A program made the position numbers and the translations under genes. This document shows, piece by piece, positions 8,872-15,996 of a DNA stretch of 42,683 nucleotides (position 1 is its first letter; every line of letters starts with the position of its first letter). Origin of the DNA: DATIJJ01 sp964612855 (lineage in GTDB: Bacteria; Pseudomonadota; Gammaproteobacteria; DSM-16500); the NCBI GenBank assembly GCA_964612855.1, contig CAZTDR010000015.1, positions 1-42,683 on the forward strand. Direction: 5' to 3'. The notes beneath the pieces were generated by a model. It was not told the DNA's origin and ran no database searches. It saw only the letters and a list, made by a program, of their open reading frames with translations.

Positions 8872-9033
8872 AAATGCGGTTCCACCGACTCTTATAGAGA
8901 TACGCTTAATTAATAAGTAACTTTCCTAGGTAGTTATGAACATGAATTTAATAAAAAATTGTATTAAGTAATATACTTTAGCTTAAATAAATTCTTTAAA
9001 ATAAAGAAAGGAACGGAATGTGTCATGGGAGAT

Positions 9034-9048
9034 GAGACAAATTGTCTC
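9034..9048. repeat. 15-base palindrome beside the transposase remnant
   Basis: GAGACAAATTGTCTC has 6-base perfect arms around AAT. It lies just beyond the stop of the degraded transposase at 9066 and resembles the loop palindrome of the 77-bp element at 5841-5917 (TGACAAGTTGTCGCA), so it may be the end of a related insertion sequence. Confidence 0.45.
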
Positions 9049-9065
9049 GTGAGATAGTTGCGCGA

Positions 9066-9330
9066 TCATACTGCCAAAATCATTTTTTCTTGTTCACAGT
9101 TTTTTTCTGAATTTGCGTAAATAGCAGACGTATTATCGTGACCAGTGTATCGATAATACGTTGCTCGTGGAATATCTAATGCGTTACACAAAGCATCTAT
9201 CGGAATATTTTTTCTTCCGTGACTTTTGTAATGGTACGGATGATGTCTAATCGTTGTTCTCGCCCTGGAGGATGTGCGTTCCAAGCAAATCGAAGACTTT
9301 TTTTGGAGTTCAATGATTGCTTCAGATTGA
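9066..9330 (-). pseudogene. Transposase fragment, possibly IS3-type orfB N-terminus
   Basis: A minus-strand frame of about 88 codons contains IPIDALCNALDIPRATYYRY, which resembles the start of IS3-family orfB proteins (ALCxxLxVSRSxYY). The frame starts without a good start codon or ribosome binding site (a TTG at 9284 is the best) and stops soon after the motif, so the rest of the transposase, including the DDE core, is missing. The flanking ~190 bases (8872-9065) hold no gene. Confidence 0.45.
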
Positions 9331-9354
9331 AATTTTATTTGCTCTGATTATAAT
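9327..9354 (+). promoter_or_regulatory. Probable sigma-70 promoter of the first hsp20 gene
   Basis: TTGAAA (9327-9332), a 16-base spacer and a perfect TATAAT (9349-9354). The expected start of transcription is near 9361, giving a leader of about 80 bases. Confidence 0.6.
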
Positions 9355-9426
9355 AAAATAATAAGGTGTGAGTTTTTGCGTGGCAACGTAAGATCAAATA
9401 AATCAACTTTGTTATAAGCGTATTAT

Positions 9427-9438
9427 TAGGAGGTGATC
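9427..9438 (+). promoter_or_regulatory. Extended Shine-Dalgarno site of the first hsp20 gene
   Basis: TAGGAGGTGATC is complementary over 11 bases (AGGAGGTGATC) to the usual 3' end of 16S rRNA and ends 4 bases before the ATG at 9443. This is unusually long pairing and fixes the start. Confidence 0.8.
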
Positions 9439-9442
9439 ATAT

Positions 9443-9889
9443 ATGAAAACATTAATACCTTATGAACCAGCAAAAATGATCAATGATATGCGAAACCTCA
9501 TGGAAAATTTTTGGGAAAGTACTTTTGATTTGGATGCCAGTCGAGTATTCAGTGGCCAATGGTCCCCTGCTATAGATATAAAAGAAGAGAAGGATAAATT
9601 TCTAATTTCTGCGGATTTACCGGGTGTAGACCCAAAAGATATAGAAATTTCTTTCGAAAATAATATGTTAATTCTTAAAGGCAAACGCGAGGAAGCACAT
9701 GAGGAAACGAAGGGATCATATTATCGCACGGAGCGTGTACAAGGACAGTTCTACCGACAGTTTACCCTGCCAGCTGCCGTAGACAGCACGCATATTATTG
9801 CTAAGTCAAAACAAGGCGTCTTGGAAGTTACCATTCCAAAGAAGGAAAAAAAGGATATTAAAAAAATTGAAGTAAATGTGGAAGATTAA
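9443..9889 (+). CDS. Small heat shock protein, Hsp20/alpha-crystallin family (copy 1)
   Basis: An ATP-independent holdase that binds unfolding proteins in the cytoplasm. 148 residues, the usual bacterial length. The N-terminal ~40 residues are amphipathic. The alpha-crystallin domain (about 41-140) has WSPAIDIKEEKDKF, ADLPGVDPKDIEISFENN, YYRTERVQGQFYRQFTLP and the GVLEVTIPKK signature. The C-terminal IEV matches the I-x-I/V motif used for oligomer assembly. A perfect sigma-70 promoter and a very strong ribosome binding site precede it, suggesting high basal expression. A close paralogue follows at 10093-10539 with a heat-shock-type promoter. Confidence 0.92.
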   Translation: MKTLIPYEPAKMINDMRNLMENFWESTFDLDASRVFSGQWSPAIDIKEEKDKFLISADLPGVDPKDIEISFENNMLILKGKREEAHEETKGSYYRTERVQGQFYRQFTLPAAVDSTHIIAKSKQGVLEVTIPKKEKKDIKKIEVNVED

Positions 9890-9908
9890 ATTAACCCTCA
9901 ATATTTCA

Positions 9909-9938
9909 AACCCTCGCCATCTTTATTTGGTGAGGGTT
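9909..9938 (+). terminator. Hairpin after the first hsp20 gene
   Basis: AACCCTCGCCA pairs with TGGTGAGGGTT (one bulge). No T-run follows, so termination is uncertain; it may instead stabilise the transcript's 3' end. Confidence 0.45.
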
Positions 9939-10028
9939 ATGACCAAATTCTGCAATCCAAATTCATTTTCTATTATTTTTTTGATAATTAATAACTAAAT
10001 TTTTTGCTTGATTTCTATTCTAAAACTA

Positions 10029-10056
10029 CTTGAAAAATATTGATGTGCCCCTAGAT
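10029..10056 (+). promoter_or_regulatory. Sigma-32 (heat shock) type promoter of the second hsp20 gene
   Basis: CTTGAAA (10029-10035), a 12-base spacer, then CCCCTAGAT (10048-10056). This fits the sigma-32 consensus CTTGAAA-N11-16-CCCCATNT. A sigma-70 reading of the same DNA (TTGAAA, 18 bases, GATAAT) is also possible. The gene starts 37 bases downstream. Confidence 0.6.
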
Positions 10057-10092
10057 AATAAATGTCCATATTAATTAACTAGGAGGAAAACT

Positions 10093-10539
10093 ATGAATTA
10101 CATTACACGTTACGAACCAATTAGTTTGTTGAATGAAGTAAATAAAATAATTGAGCAAGCTATTCGTCCAACAAGTAAAACCGATACATCCTATATAGAA
10201 ACAAGCCAATGGATACCAGCAGTTGATATCAAAGAAGATAAGAAACAATTTGTTATTTTGGCTGATTTACCTGGCGTAGACAAAAACAATATTAATATTT
10301 CTATGGAAAATAACATATTAACTATAAAAGGTTCCCGCCAAGAGGCGACAAAAGAAGAGCAGAATAATTATTGCAGAACTGAACGCGTACGTGGTAATTT
10401 TCATAGGCAATTTACATTGCCAGACACTGCGAATGAATCAAAAATTGAAGCTAAAGTGCAAAATGGTGTTCTTGAAATTATTATTCCCAAAAAAGAAGCA
10501 GCGCAACCACGATTAATTAAAATTCAAAGTCAAGAATAG
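10093..10539 (+). CDS. Small heat shock protein, Hsp20/alpha-crystallin family (copy 2)
   Basis: 148 residues, the same length as and clearly paralogous to the protein at 9443-9889. The alpha-crystallin domain (about 41-140) shows WIPAVDIKEDKKQF, ADLPGVDKNNINISMENN, CRTERVRGNFHRQFTLP and GVLEIIIPKK. The tail has IKI, the I-x-I assembly motif. AGGAGG lies 6-11 bases before the ATG. The upstream sequence fits a sigma-32 promoter, unlike that of copy 1, so this copy is probably the stress-induced one. A 14-base perfect hairpin begins at its stop codon. Confidence 0.92.
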   Translation: MNYITRYEPISLLNEVNKIIEQAIRPTSKTDTSYIETSQWIPAVDIKEDKKQFVILADLPGVDKNNINISMENNILTIKGSRQEATKEEQNNYCRTERVRGNFHRQFTLPDTANESKIEAKVQNGVLEIIIPKKEAAQPRLIKIQSQE

Positions 10540-10571
10540 AGTAAGTGCGTAGTAAACCTACGCACTTACTC
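10539..10571. terminator. Perfect 14-bp hairpin after the second hsp20 gene
   Basis: GAGTAAGTGCGTAG (10539-10552) pairs perfectly with 10558-10571 around a 5-base loop. No T-run follows, so it may act as a transcript stabiliser or a weak terminator. Confidence 0.5.
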
Positions 10572-10592
10572 AATGATAATGTAGGAGATCAT

Positions 10593-10676
10593 ATGAAATC
10601 ATTATCTAAAATAAAAAATCGATTGAACGAAACATGGGATGATAAAGGTTGCCAACAACAGGTTGATATATCATGA
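10593..10676 (+). CDS. Possible 27-residue ORF downstream of hsp20
   Basis: An ATG with TAGGAGATC 5-13 bases upstream opens 27 codons (MKSLSKIKNRLNETWDDKGC...) with a helical, basic start. It may be a genuine small protein of the heat-shock unit or the 5' stub of a gene whose remainder has decayed in the following 700 bases. Confidence 0.3.
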   Translation: MKSLSKIKNRLNETWDDKGCQQQVDIS

Positions 10677-11200
10677 AATTTTAGTTAACCATCTCCTCAA
10701 AAGTCATAAGTTTATCGTAAAATCGCTCCATTTTCACTGGCTTGCGACGTCGCTCGGATATGTTCCGTAGACAAGGGCGTCTCTCGCATGATGAAAACTA
10801 AACGATGCCGAACTCAAAAAAAAGGCTTAAAAAATGGTGTCAGGTAACCTCTGCTTGTTGCCCAAATGCTTTTTATTTAGATATAATCAAATTCGGATTT
10901 AATTTTTTGCAAATAGCCAATAAAATCTGAATATTCTGCACACAACAAATTAGAAATTTTTGGATAGCATAGCAATGCGTGTTAATCTTCCCCAGCGAGC
11001 TCGATCAAAGACAGAACTTTTTGCATTTGCAAATGATCTTTACATCAATTCGGCTGTGTAAATCAGAAGAGGATTATCGAAAGTTATTGCCTCAATTTAT
11101 TGAATTTAAATGACTAATGTCCTTGTAACCGAATGGATGTTTTTGTCTCTAAGATAAAACGCTATACAAGACTTGAACTTTTTTATTTCATCTGTTATGT
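10677..11200. other. Gene-free, decayed stretch
   Basis: No frame of useful length. Short coding-like pieces remain: on the minus strand near 10690-10800 a basic stretch (ERRRKPVKMERFYDKLMTF), and on the + strand near 10960-11063 a ~34-codon open piece ending AFANDLYINSAV. These look like relics of inserted elements, but I cannot assign a family. Confidence 0.4.
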
Positions 11201-11284
11201 TCAAAATATGACGACTTTATTTTTTTCAAACATAGCTTTATCACTCGCACTTATCCGTAAAAGAAGCACATTCGCGTCTGTCAT
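11201..11284 (-). CDS. Possible 27-residue ORF with a perfect Shine-Dalgarno
   Basis: GAAGGAGGTGATAAG directly precedes the ATG at 11282-11284 on the minus strand. The product begins MTDANVLLLRISASDKAMFE, which resembles the beta strand and first helix of a ribbon-helix-helix (TacA-like) antitoxin, but it stops after 27 codons. It may be a truncated antitoxin gene; the identification is weak. Confidence 0.3.
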   Translation of the reverse strand: MTDANVLLLRISASDKAMFEKNKVVIF

Positions 11285-11303
11285 TCTTATCACCTCCTTC
11301 TTA

Positions 11304-11346
11304 GCCTGAACGGTACCTGCATTTATTACCTGCCGCCGTTTCAGGC
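11304..11346. repeat. Inverted repeat between divergent genes
   Basis: GCCTGAACGGTACCTGC against a partner ending GCCGTTTCAGGC, with a few mismatches. It lies 20 bases upstream of the small minus-strand ORF and 64 bases upstream of the + strand gene at 11410, a position suited to an operator. Confidence 0.4.
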
Positions 11347-11409
11347 GCAGTATCAGCAGGTAAAGATAATTTTTTAAGTTATTAATTATTTTCGAGGAGT
11401 AACTAATTT

Positions 11410-11643
11410 ATGTTTAGAAACAATTCTATTTTTAAAAACGTACAAAAGATGTTAAAAAATCCTGAGAATCGAGCGTTAGCGCAAGAGTGTCTTGAACAAG
11501 CTAAGCTTCAAGCTTTACTGTCTGTTTCTGTTGCAACAGGTCTCACTGCACTGGGTGTTATAAAATTTACCGATGAATCGAAACAGGAAGATTCAGCTCC
11601 CTCTACGCCGAAGTTTGGCAGAAGTAACAGTAGTAGTAAGTAA
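11410..11643 (+). CDS. Small hydrophobic protein, unassigned
   Basis: 77 residues. A basic helical N-terminus (residues 1-33) leads to one hydrophobic segment (about 34-52, LQALLSVSVATGLTALGVI) and a Ser/Pro-rich tail. CGAGGAG lies about 10 bases before the ATG, and a textbook terminator follows 8 bases after the stop, so this is a complete single-gene unit. The family is not recognised. A membrane-anchored small protein is the likeliest reading. Confidence 0.65.
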   Translation: MFRNNSIFKNVQKMLKNPENRALAQECLEQAKLQALLSVSVATGLTALGVIKFTDESKQEDSAPSTPKFGRSNSSSK

Positions 11644-11650
11644 ATGTGAG

Positions 11651-11683
11651 AGCCAGATAAACATCTTATCTGGCTTTTTTTTT
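11651..11683 (+). terminator. Rho-independent terminator
   Basis: AGCCAGATAA (11651-11660), a 5-base loop, TTATCTGGCT (11666-11675), then eight T. The 10-bp stem is perfect. Confidence 0.92.
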
Positions 11684-11810
11684 AGCAATGCAATATGGAG
11701 TTTCGCGATATAGACCGTAAGGTATAGAAACAGCGTGTTGGCGCCACTTTTGTAGTAGACCTTAATGTAACTCATATATTAGCGCGGCAAGATGAAATCA
11801 TACAGGACGC

Positions 11811-11939
11811 TTAAGTTTTAAGTATAGAATAGCATTGTTCTAAAGTTTCAGGATGGGATAATAAACCTAAATGGCCAGTATTAACTAAATGCCCAGGGGC
11901 ATCTGGGGGAGTCTGAAAAATTTTTTGTGTAAACGGTCA
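11811..11939 (-). pseudogene. C-terminal fragment of an alpha/beta-hydrolase-like protein
   Basis: The minus strand reads PFTQKIFQTPPDAPGHL, then VNTGHLGLLSHPETLEQCYS, then a stop at 11811-11813. The NTGHLGLLSHP segment is typical of the C-terminal catalytic-His region of esterase/lipase-type hydrolases. There is no start and no upstream hydrolase core, so only the last ~42 codons survive. Confidence 0.55.
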
Positions 11940-11984
11940 TAGTGTACTATATACTAAGTGGCTTAACTGGTGAGGGTTGTTAAC

Positions 11985-12617
11985 ATGAGCGGTTGGAGTG
12001 GATTAGATTTTTTTATATTTTTAATTTTTTTGGTAAATACCCTGCTCGGCATGTCTCGAGGAGCGACTAAAGAAATTATTTCCATGATGGGTTTATGTGC
12101 TGCGTTAGTCATCATGATTCAATTTACTATCCCCCTAACTAATTTTTTTAATAGTTCACCCTTGCTATCTGATGTGGTTTCTTCACAATTTGTTCAGAAT
12201 TTCATGCAATCCGTTAATATGCCCCCGTTGACACAAGATATGCTTCTGCATATGAATTATTGCCTCAGTTTAGCGATTTGCTTCGTAGGGAGCTTCAGTG
12301 TTTGCGAGGCAGTTCTTTCTTATAGTAATGTTATACAAGCGTTTAATTTCCACTATGATTTCCTGAATCGAAAATTAGGTGGAACATTTGGAGCTACACG
12401 AGGATTTGTTGTTGTTGTCCTGCTCATCATTATATTAGAACATCTTTTTCAAGGTAATGTACCTCGTTCTTCCTTTGTTAATTTACTACAAGGTCCAGCA
12501 AATACAGCAGATAACTTGATTACACAACGAGCTCCTAACCAGTACCAGGAAATTTTGCAAGATCGGAATCTCTATAATCAGGAAAATGTAATCAATACCT
12601 TATTGCATCCCAATTAG
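11985..12617 (+). CDS. cvpA: CvpA family membrane protein
   Basis: 210 residues from the ATG at 11985; an in-frame GTG at 11970 would add 5. The family signature is at the N-terminus: WSGLDFFIFLIFLVNTLLGMSRGATKEIIS without a cleavable signal, then hydrophobic segments at about 7-25, 30-52, 85-108 and 145-165. CvpA proteins are inner-membrane proteins needed for colicin V export in E. coli and involved in envelope homeostasis elsewhere. The length is slightly above the usual 160-190. It is not next to purF here. GGTGAGGG lies 9-16 bases upstream. The DUF1398 gene follows on the same strand after a palindrome. Confidence 0.8.
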   Translation: MSGWSGLDFFIFLIFLVNTLLGMSRGATKEIISMMGLCAALVIMIQFTIPLTNFFNSSPLLSDVVSSQFVQNFMQSVNMPPLTQDMLLHMNYCLSLAICFVGSFSVCEAVLSYSNVIQAFNFHYDFLNRKLGGTFGATRGFVVVVLLIIILEHLFQGNVPRSSFVNLLQGPANTADNLITQRAPNQYQEILQDRNLYNQENVINTLLHPN

Positions 12618-12661
12618 AATGTCGAAAATTTTACTATAGATCGGGTTTTTGCGTGATTAAC

Positions 12662-12715
12662 CTCCTCCCGACAAATAGTTTTTTCCCTTTGGATTGCGCT
12701 ACTTATTGGGAGGAG
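12662..12715. repeat. Imperfect palindrome between cvpA and the DUF1398 gene
   Basis: CTCCTCCCGACAAATAG (12662-12678) pairs with 12699-12715 (about 14 of 17 positions) around a 20-base loop. It is followed by a GGAGGAG site and a 7-codon ATG frame at 12721, which could be a leader peptide or coincidence. Confidence 0.4.
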
Positions 12716-12762
12716 AAGTCATGACTAAAGCCAGGACCTTTTAAAATAACGGGAAACTATCA

Positions 12763-13182
12763 ATGAACGCAGCAATTGAAAATTTAATAACAGCCCAACA
12801 ATATGCAATGAAAATTCGGCCCAAAGTGGGAGGGTTTCCCTATCTGGCGGAGGTTTTAAGGCTGGCTGGCGTGACGCGAAATCGTTGGCATTTGCCTTCA
12901 TGCCAAAGTATTTATCTCACTAAGCTTGGAGCGGTGGTAAATCAAGGGACGCCCCTGGTGGTCAATATGGCTGAAATTCCGCAATTTAATCAAGAGGCGC
13001 TCCTTCGCGCATTGAGAATTGATCAATCGGGTGCAAGCACTTTTTCTGAGTTTCTTAAATCCGCTTGGGAAGCAGGCGTTGTGAGTTATGATGTGGACTT
13101 TCATGGGCGCAACGTTACTTATTTTGGTGTATTCGGCGAATCTTACACTGAAGAGTATCCTGCTATTAAAGTGGACATATAA
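12763..13182 (+). CDS. DUF1398 family protein (YbcV-like)
   Basis: 139 residues, the normal family length. It matches the DUF1398 pattern throughout: IENLITAQQYAM (about 5-16), RPKVGGFPYLAEVLRLAGV (19-37), NQGTPLVV (60-67), GASTFSEFLKSAWEAGVVSY (86-105) and the GRNVTYFGVFGESYTEEYPA end. E. coli YbcV is the best known relative; its function is unknown. Soluble, with no signal or membrane segment. The start is the first ATG; GGGA lies 9-12 bases upstream, a modest site. Confidence 0.85.
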   Translation: MNAAIENLITAQQYAMKIRPKVGGFPYLAEVLRLAGVTRNRWHLPSCQSIYLTKLGAVVNQGTPLVVNMAEIPQFNQEALLRALRIDQSGASTFSEFLKSAWEAGVVSYDVDFHGRNVTYFGVFGESYTEEYPAIKVDI

Positions 13183-13268
13183 AAGGTAATTACAGACAAA
13201 GTTGTTTAAAATAAGTGTTCAATGGCGCATTATTTCCTGTCATTTAGATAATTTCAAATTGATAGTAA

Positions 13269-13552
13269 TATTCGGATGTCAAAGCTATCTTTGATCTGAC
13301 ACCCGAACAAGCGCATCAAGCACTTTCTGCTTATTGCCAAGAGAATAAAGATCAAGAGCCAGAAAAATATCATAGAGCTAAATCAAAAGTTATCGACAGC
13401 TAAGAGCTTATTGACTCCCAATCCATTAGAAACGATGGGTAGCCGCTTTTGGATCGGGAGTTGGTATTACATTGTTTACTCTGCGCATTTACAAATTTAT
13501 TCCCTCATATTTTGCGGCTTGCTCGAGGTTGTTCACTTTGACGGACGTCTAA
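13269..13552 (+). pseudogene. Unassigned gene remnant, frameshifted
   Basis: One + frame (stop at 13401-13403) reads DVKAIFDLTPEQAHQALSAY and then a charged helix. A second frame from about 13433 reads WVAAFGSGVGITLFTLRIYK, a glycine-rich hydrophobic segment, to a stop at 13550-13552. Together they look like a small helical protein with a C-terminal membrane segment, now broken. There is no start codon or ribosome binding site. The tail overlaps the end of the convergent gene by 20 bases. Confidence 0.4.
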
Positions 13553-14582
13553 CTTGGAGCTGAGTTAATTCGATGCTGGCACAGTTAAATGAACGCTCTC
13601 TTGCTGTCGGAATTTTATGTAGCTTTTCTTCATTGTTAGTCTCTTGCGGCATAAAAAAGGAAAAATTTTTTTCTTTCAATATATTGGTATTATTAAGTTT
13701 GGCATACAAACGAGGGGGCTCAAAGTGCTTGTTAGCGAGGTGACAGGCAAGACCAGTTAAAAGTAAGGGCGCTGTAAATGCAAGTAGAGCTAGGGGGAGA
13801 CATACTAGTAAACCTGGATAAATCACAAAAGTAGTCACGATTGCTGCTTCCGCTACTATGCCCGCAAGATAAATACTCGCCAAACACATATAACGAACTA
13901 GCGGATGATGGTGTTTCGCTCTATCTTCGGCGATATAATCCAGCTTTTCCATTAGTTCCCCAAATTGCTTATTGTTAGCCTCATTATATGGCTGCTTAAT
14001 TTTTAAAACAGCCGAATTCGTGAAAGAATTAAGCGTATTTACTTCATCCGTATGGGATGCTTGATAAGCCTTATAGTTAGAAGAAATATGATCAGTTAAT
14101 GGAATAAAATTTCTTAATAGAGGGCAATTGCTCGTTGTTATTCCATAAATTTTCGCCGTACTAACTAACCTATTTTTTGCTCTTTCTAATTCGTTTTCAG
14201 GAGGTGCTCTCCAAGTATGGCCGGTGATTGATGTAATGCTATCCTGATTCTTAGTAGAAATTGTTTTTCTTACGCGCTCGGCAGGATAGGTAGTTGAGCA
14301 AAATTCTTTTTGCAATTCTTTTATTTCTTCAGGATCATTTGTAACAAGATTATCTTCAGATATATAAGCAGCGTGATTAGAAACATAATACAATGCTTGT
14401 GGAGTAAGAATATAAGAACGCCTTATTAAGGATAGATCCTTCTGTAAAGGAGATTCCTCCTCCATAATCACAAGATCACACTCCTGATCAGGCTCTTTGC
14501 GGGTATTTGTTGCAGCTATGTCAGAAGAGGTAGGCAGTAGACGCTCACCAGCGAGAAGAGGAAGAAATGAAAATCCAAACAT
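13533..14582 (-). CDS. Unassigned protein with two membrane segments
   Basis: 349 residues. The first ~225 are polar and mostly helical. Two hydrophobic segments follow at about 233-256 (YMCLASIYLAGIVAEAAIVTT) and 258-284 (YPGLLVCLPLALLAFTAPLL), then a ~65-residue polar tail. A GGGGG-containing site 6-11 bases before the ATG is a passable ribosome binding site. No family is recognised. A large soluble N-terminus with a hydrophobic hairpin and charged tail is a layout seen in translocated effectors of Legionellales, but there is no direct evidence of secretion. The left end overlaps a decayed gene on the other strand. Confidence 0.65.
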   Translation of the reverse strand: MFGFSFLPLLAGERLLPTSSDIAATNTRKEPDQECDLVIMEEESPLQKDLSLIRRSYILTPQALYYVSNHAAYISEDNLVTNDPEEIKELQKEFCSTTYPAERVRKTISTKNQDSITSITGHTWRAPPENELERAKNRLVSTAKIYGITTSNCPLLRNFIPLTDHISSNYKAYQASHTDEVNTLNSFTNSAVLKIKQPYNEANNKQFGELMEKLDYIAEDRAKHHHPLVRYMCLASIYLAGIVAEAAIVTTFVIYPGLLVCLPLALLAFTAPLLLTGLACHLANKHFEPPRLYAKLNNTNILKEKNFSFFMPQETNNEEKLHKIPTARERSFNCASIELTQLQVRRPSK

Positions 14583-14706
14583 ATATACCCCCTGTATTTA
14601 ACTTCAACATAATCACTCAACCCTTAACAAACTATGCAAGGAATATTTGTATTTTAAGATTAATTTCTTAAAATACTCTTAAAGAATGTCGCTAAATTTG
14701 GGTCTG

Positions 14707-14852
14707 CTCCGTACACGACAAAAATTTTTATTGTTTATAAATCACCGCTTTTGTAGGGGCGGACCCGCGTGTCCGCCCGGCGGCTTTCCCTGTAAAGTCA
14801 GGGCGGACACATGGGTCCGCCCCTACAAAAAACATTTTTGTCGTGTACGGAG
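14707..14852. repeat. Nested double palindrome (class C)
   Basis: Outer arms: 14707-14724 (CTCCGTACACGACAAAAA) and 14835-14852, 18 of 18 complementary. Inner arms: 14749-14778 and 14801-14830, 28 of 30 complementary, starting TTTTGTAGGGGCGGACCC. The loop contains CCCGGCGGCTT (14776-14786), the core shared with elements at 20603 and 42600. It fills the 334-base gap between the membrane protein and the sulfotransferase genes. Confidence 0.85.
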
Positions 14853-14916
14853 TGGGGTCTGTCTCAATCGTCAAGCTGGTCTGTAAATTTTTGACTTCCC
14901 ATCTATTTAGAATATG

Positions 14917-15966
14917 TTAACCATAGGCTTTTATCAAACGATGTCGAGCGCGTTTTTTATGTCTGCGTGCGCGTAAGGCATCGTCTATTTTTCGTAATGG
15001 GTAAAGCATTTTCCATGGAATGGATTTTTGAATGCCGCGTAAATTTTTTTTCAGCAAATAATTTTCTTTAAGCAATCGATCGACATAACGATAAACAGGA
15101 TAGATTTTTTCAAGCTCTATTTTAATGGCGCGCCATTCGTCCGCAAAAAATTTACTTTTAAAATCGATTTCATCGTTAGCAATTTTCATTAGCAACTGAT
15201 AGAGCTGGGCGCAAAGCGGTACAATGGCTGTGGTAGGATGGGTCAGTAAATCTTTCACGCTGGCAGCATGACGATGTAATTTTTTATCGAGGAAGTCTTC
15301 TGTATAATTTTTTATGTCAGCCGAACTCGACAATAACGGTATTTTAAGTTGTGTTTGCAGGCGAGTTAATTGGGCATCAGGCTGCTGAAGTAATAAATCA
15401 TAACTGACGATGACACGATTTTTACCTTGGGTTTCTTCAATGGCGGGAAAAATATGTGCTAACCATAACAAGAATCCAATTTCAAGATCAGCGCCTGTGA
15501 CTTGTTGATAGGATTGTGCTGTTTCTAAGGGATTCCGAAGAGCAATAATATAGTTTTCTCTGAATTGCAGTTCGGTAAAAATCGTTTGCCAAAAAGCCAA
15601 TAATTTAACGGTGCTAGGGTCTTTGAATCCCCAGTGATCCGTTGCAGTAAAACGTTCTTTTAATAAGGCTGTCGCGGATAATTTTATTTCATGCAGTGCT
15701 TCACTCGTTTGTTGCTCATGAGTTAACGTATCGATGCCATAGGGTGCAAAATTTAATGCAGAAAATGCGCGAGCATGAATGTTATAAACAATATCTGTAT
15801 CTTCCCAAAAACCTTTCGCATTCCATTTTGGATTGCCAGGACTCATTTTATCACCGAGCTCGATACCTAATGCCTTTAACCCGCGCGCGATGGCGCTGGT
15901 GCCGCTGCGGGCGACACCTAGAATCACGAAAATATTTTTGGAAGGGGATGAAGAGTTTGTCGTCAT
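14917..15966 (-). CDS. Sulfotransferase family protein
   Basis: Transfers sulfate from PAPS to an unknown acceptor. 349 residues. The 5'-phosphosulfate-binding loop is at 17-30 (GVARSGTSAIARGL), where the Arg-Ser-Gly-Thr replaces the usual P-loop Lys. The 3'-phosphate-binding segment is LRNPLETAQS (143-152), with WLAHIF and VSYDLLLQQP following as in bacterial carbohydrate sulfotransferases. No signal peptide, so it is cytoplasmic or peripheral. The C-terminal ~60 residues are basic (RARRHKKRARHR). It lies 30 bases downstream of the PAPS-synthesis fusion on the same strand, with AAGGAA before the ATG, so the two form an operon. Fold and cofactor are confident; the substrate cannot be read from the sequence. 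Confidence 0.85.
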   Translation of the reverse strand: MTTNSSSPSKNIFVILGVARSGTSAIARGLKALGIELGDKMSPGNPKWNAKGFWEDTDIVYNIHARAFSALNFAPYGIDTLTHEQQTSEALHEIKLSATALLKERFTATDHWGFKDPSTVKLLAFWQTIFTELQFRENYIIALRNPLETAQSYQQVTGADLEIGFLLWLAHIFPAIEETQGKNRVIVSYDLLLQQPDAQLTRLQTQLKIPLLSSSADIKNYTEDFLDKKLHRHAASVKDLLTHPTTAIVPLCAQLYQLLMKIANDEIDFKSKFFADEWRAIKIELEKIYPVYRYVDRLLKENYLLKKNLRGIQKSIPWKMLYPLRKIDDALRARRHKKRARHRLIKAYG

Positions 15967-15996
15967 AAGAATTCCTTTTCCAAAGACCTAACAAGA

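Noticed and set aside
10958..11063. Short + strand frame ending AFANDLYINSAV as a possible gene
   Set aside because: Stops close upstream, no ribosome binding site and no recognised family; kept only as a possible relic.
12721..12744. 7-codon ATG frame after GGAGGAG, possible leader peptide
   Set aside because: No attenuator-like structure between it and the next gene, and no amino acid bias in the peptide.
14686..14886. 66-codon + strand ORF
   Set aside because: Lies entirely in the nested palindrome; its Arg/Gly/Cys-rich translation is a by-product of the repeat.
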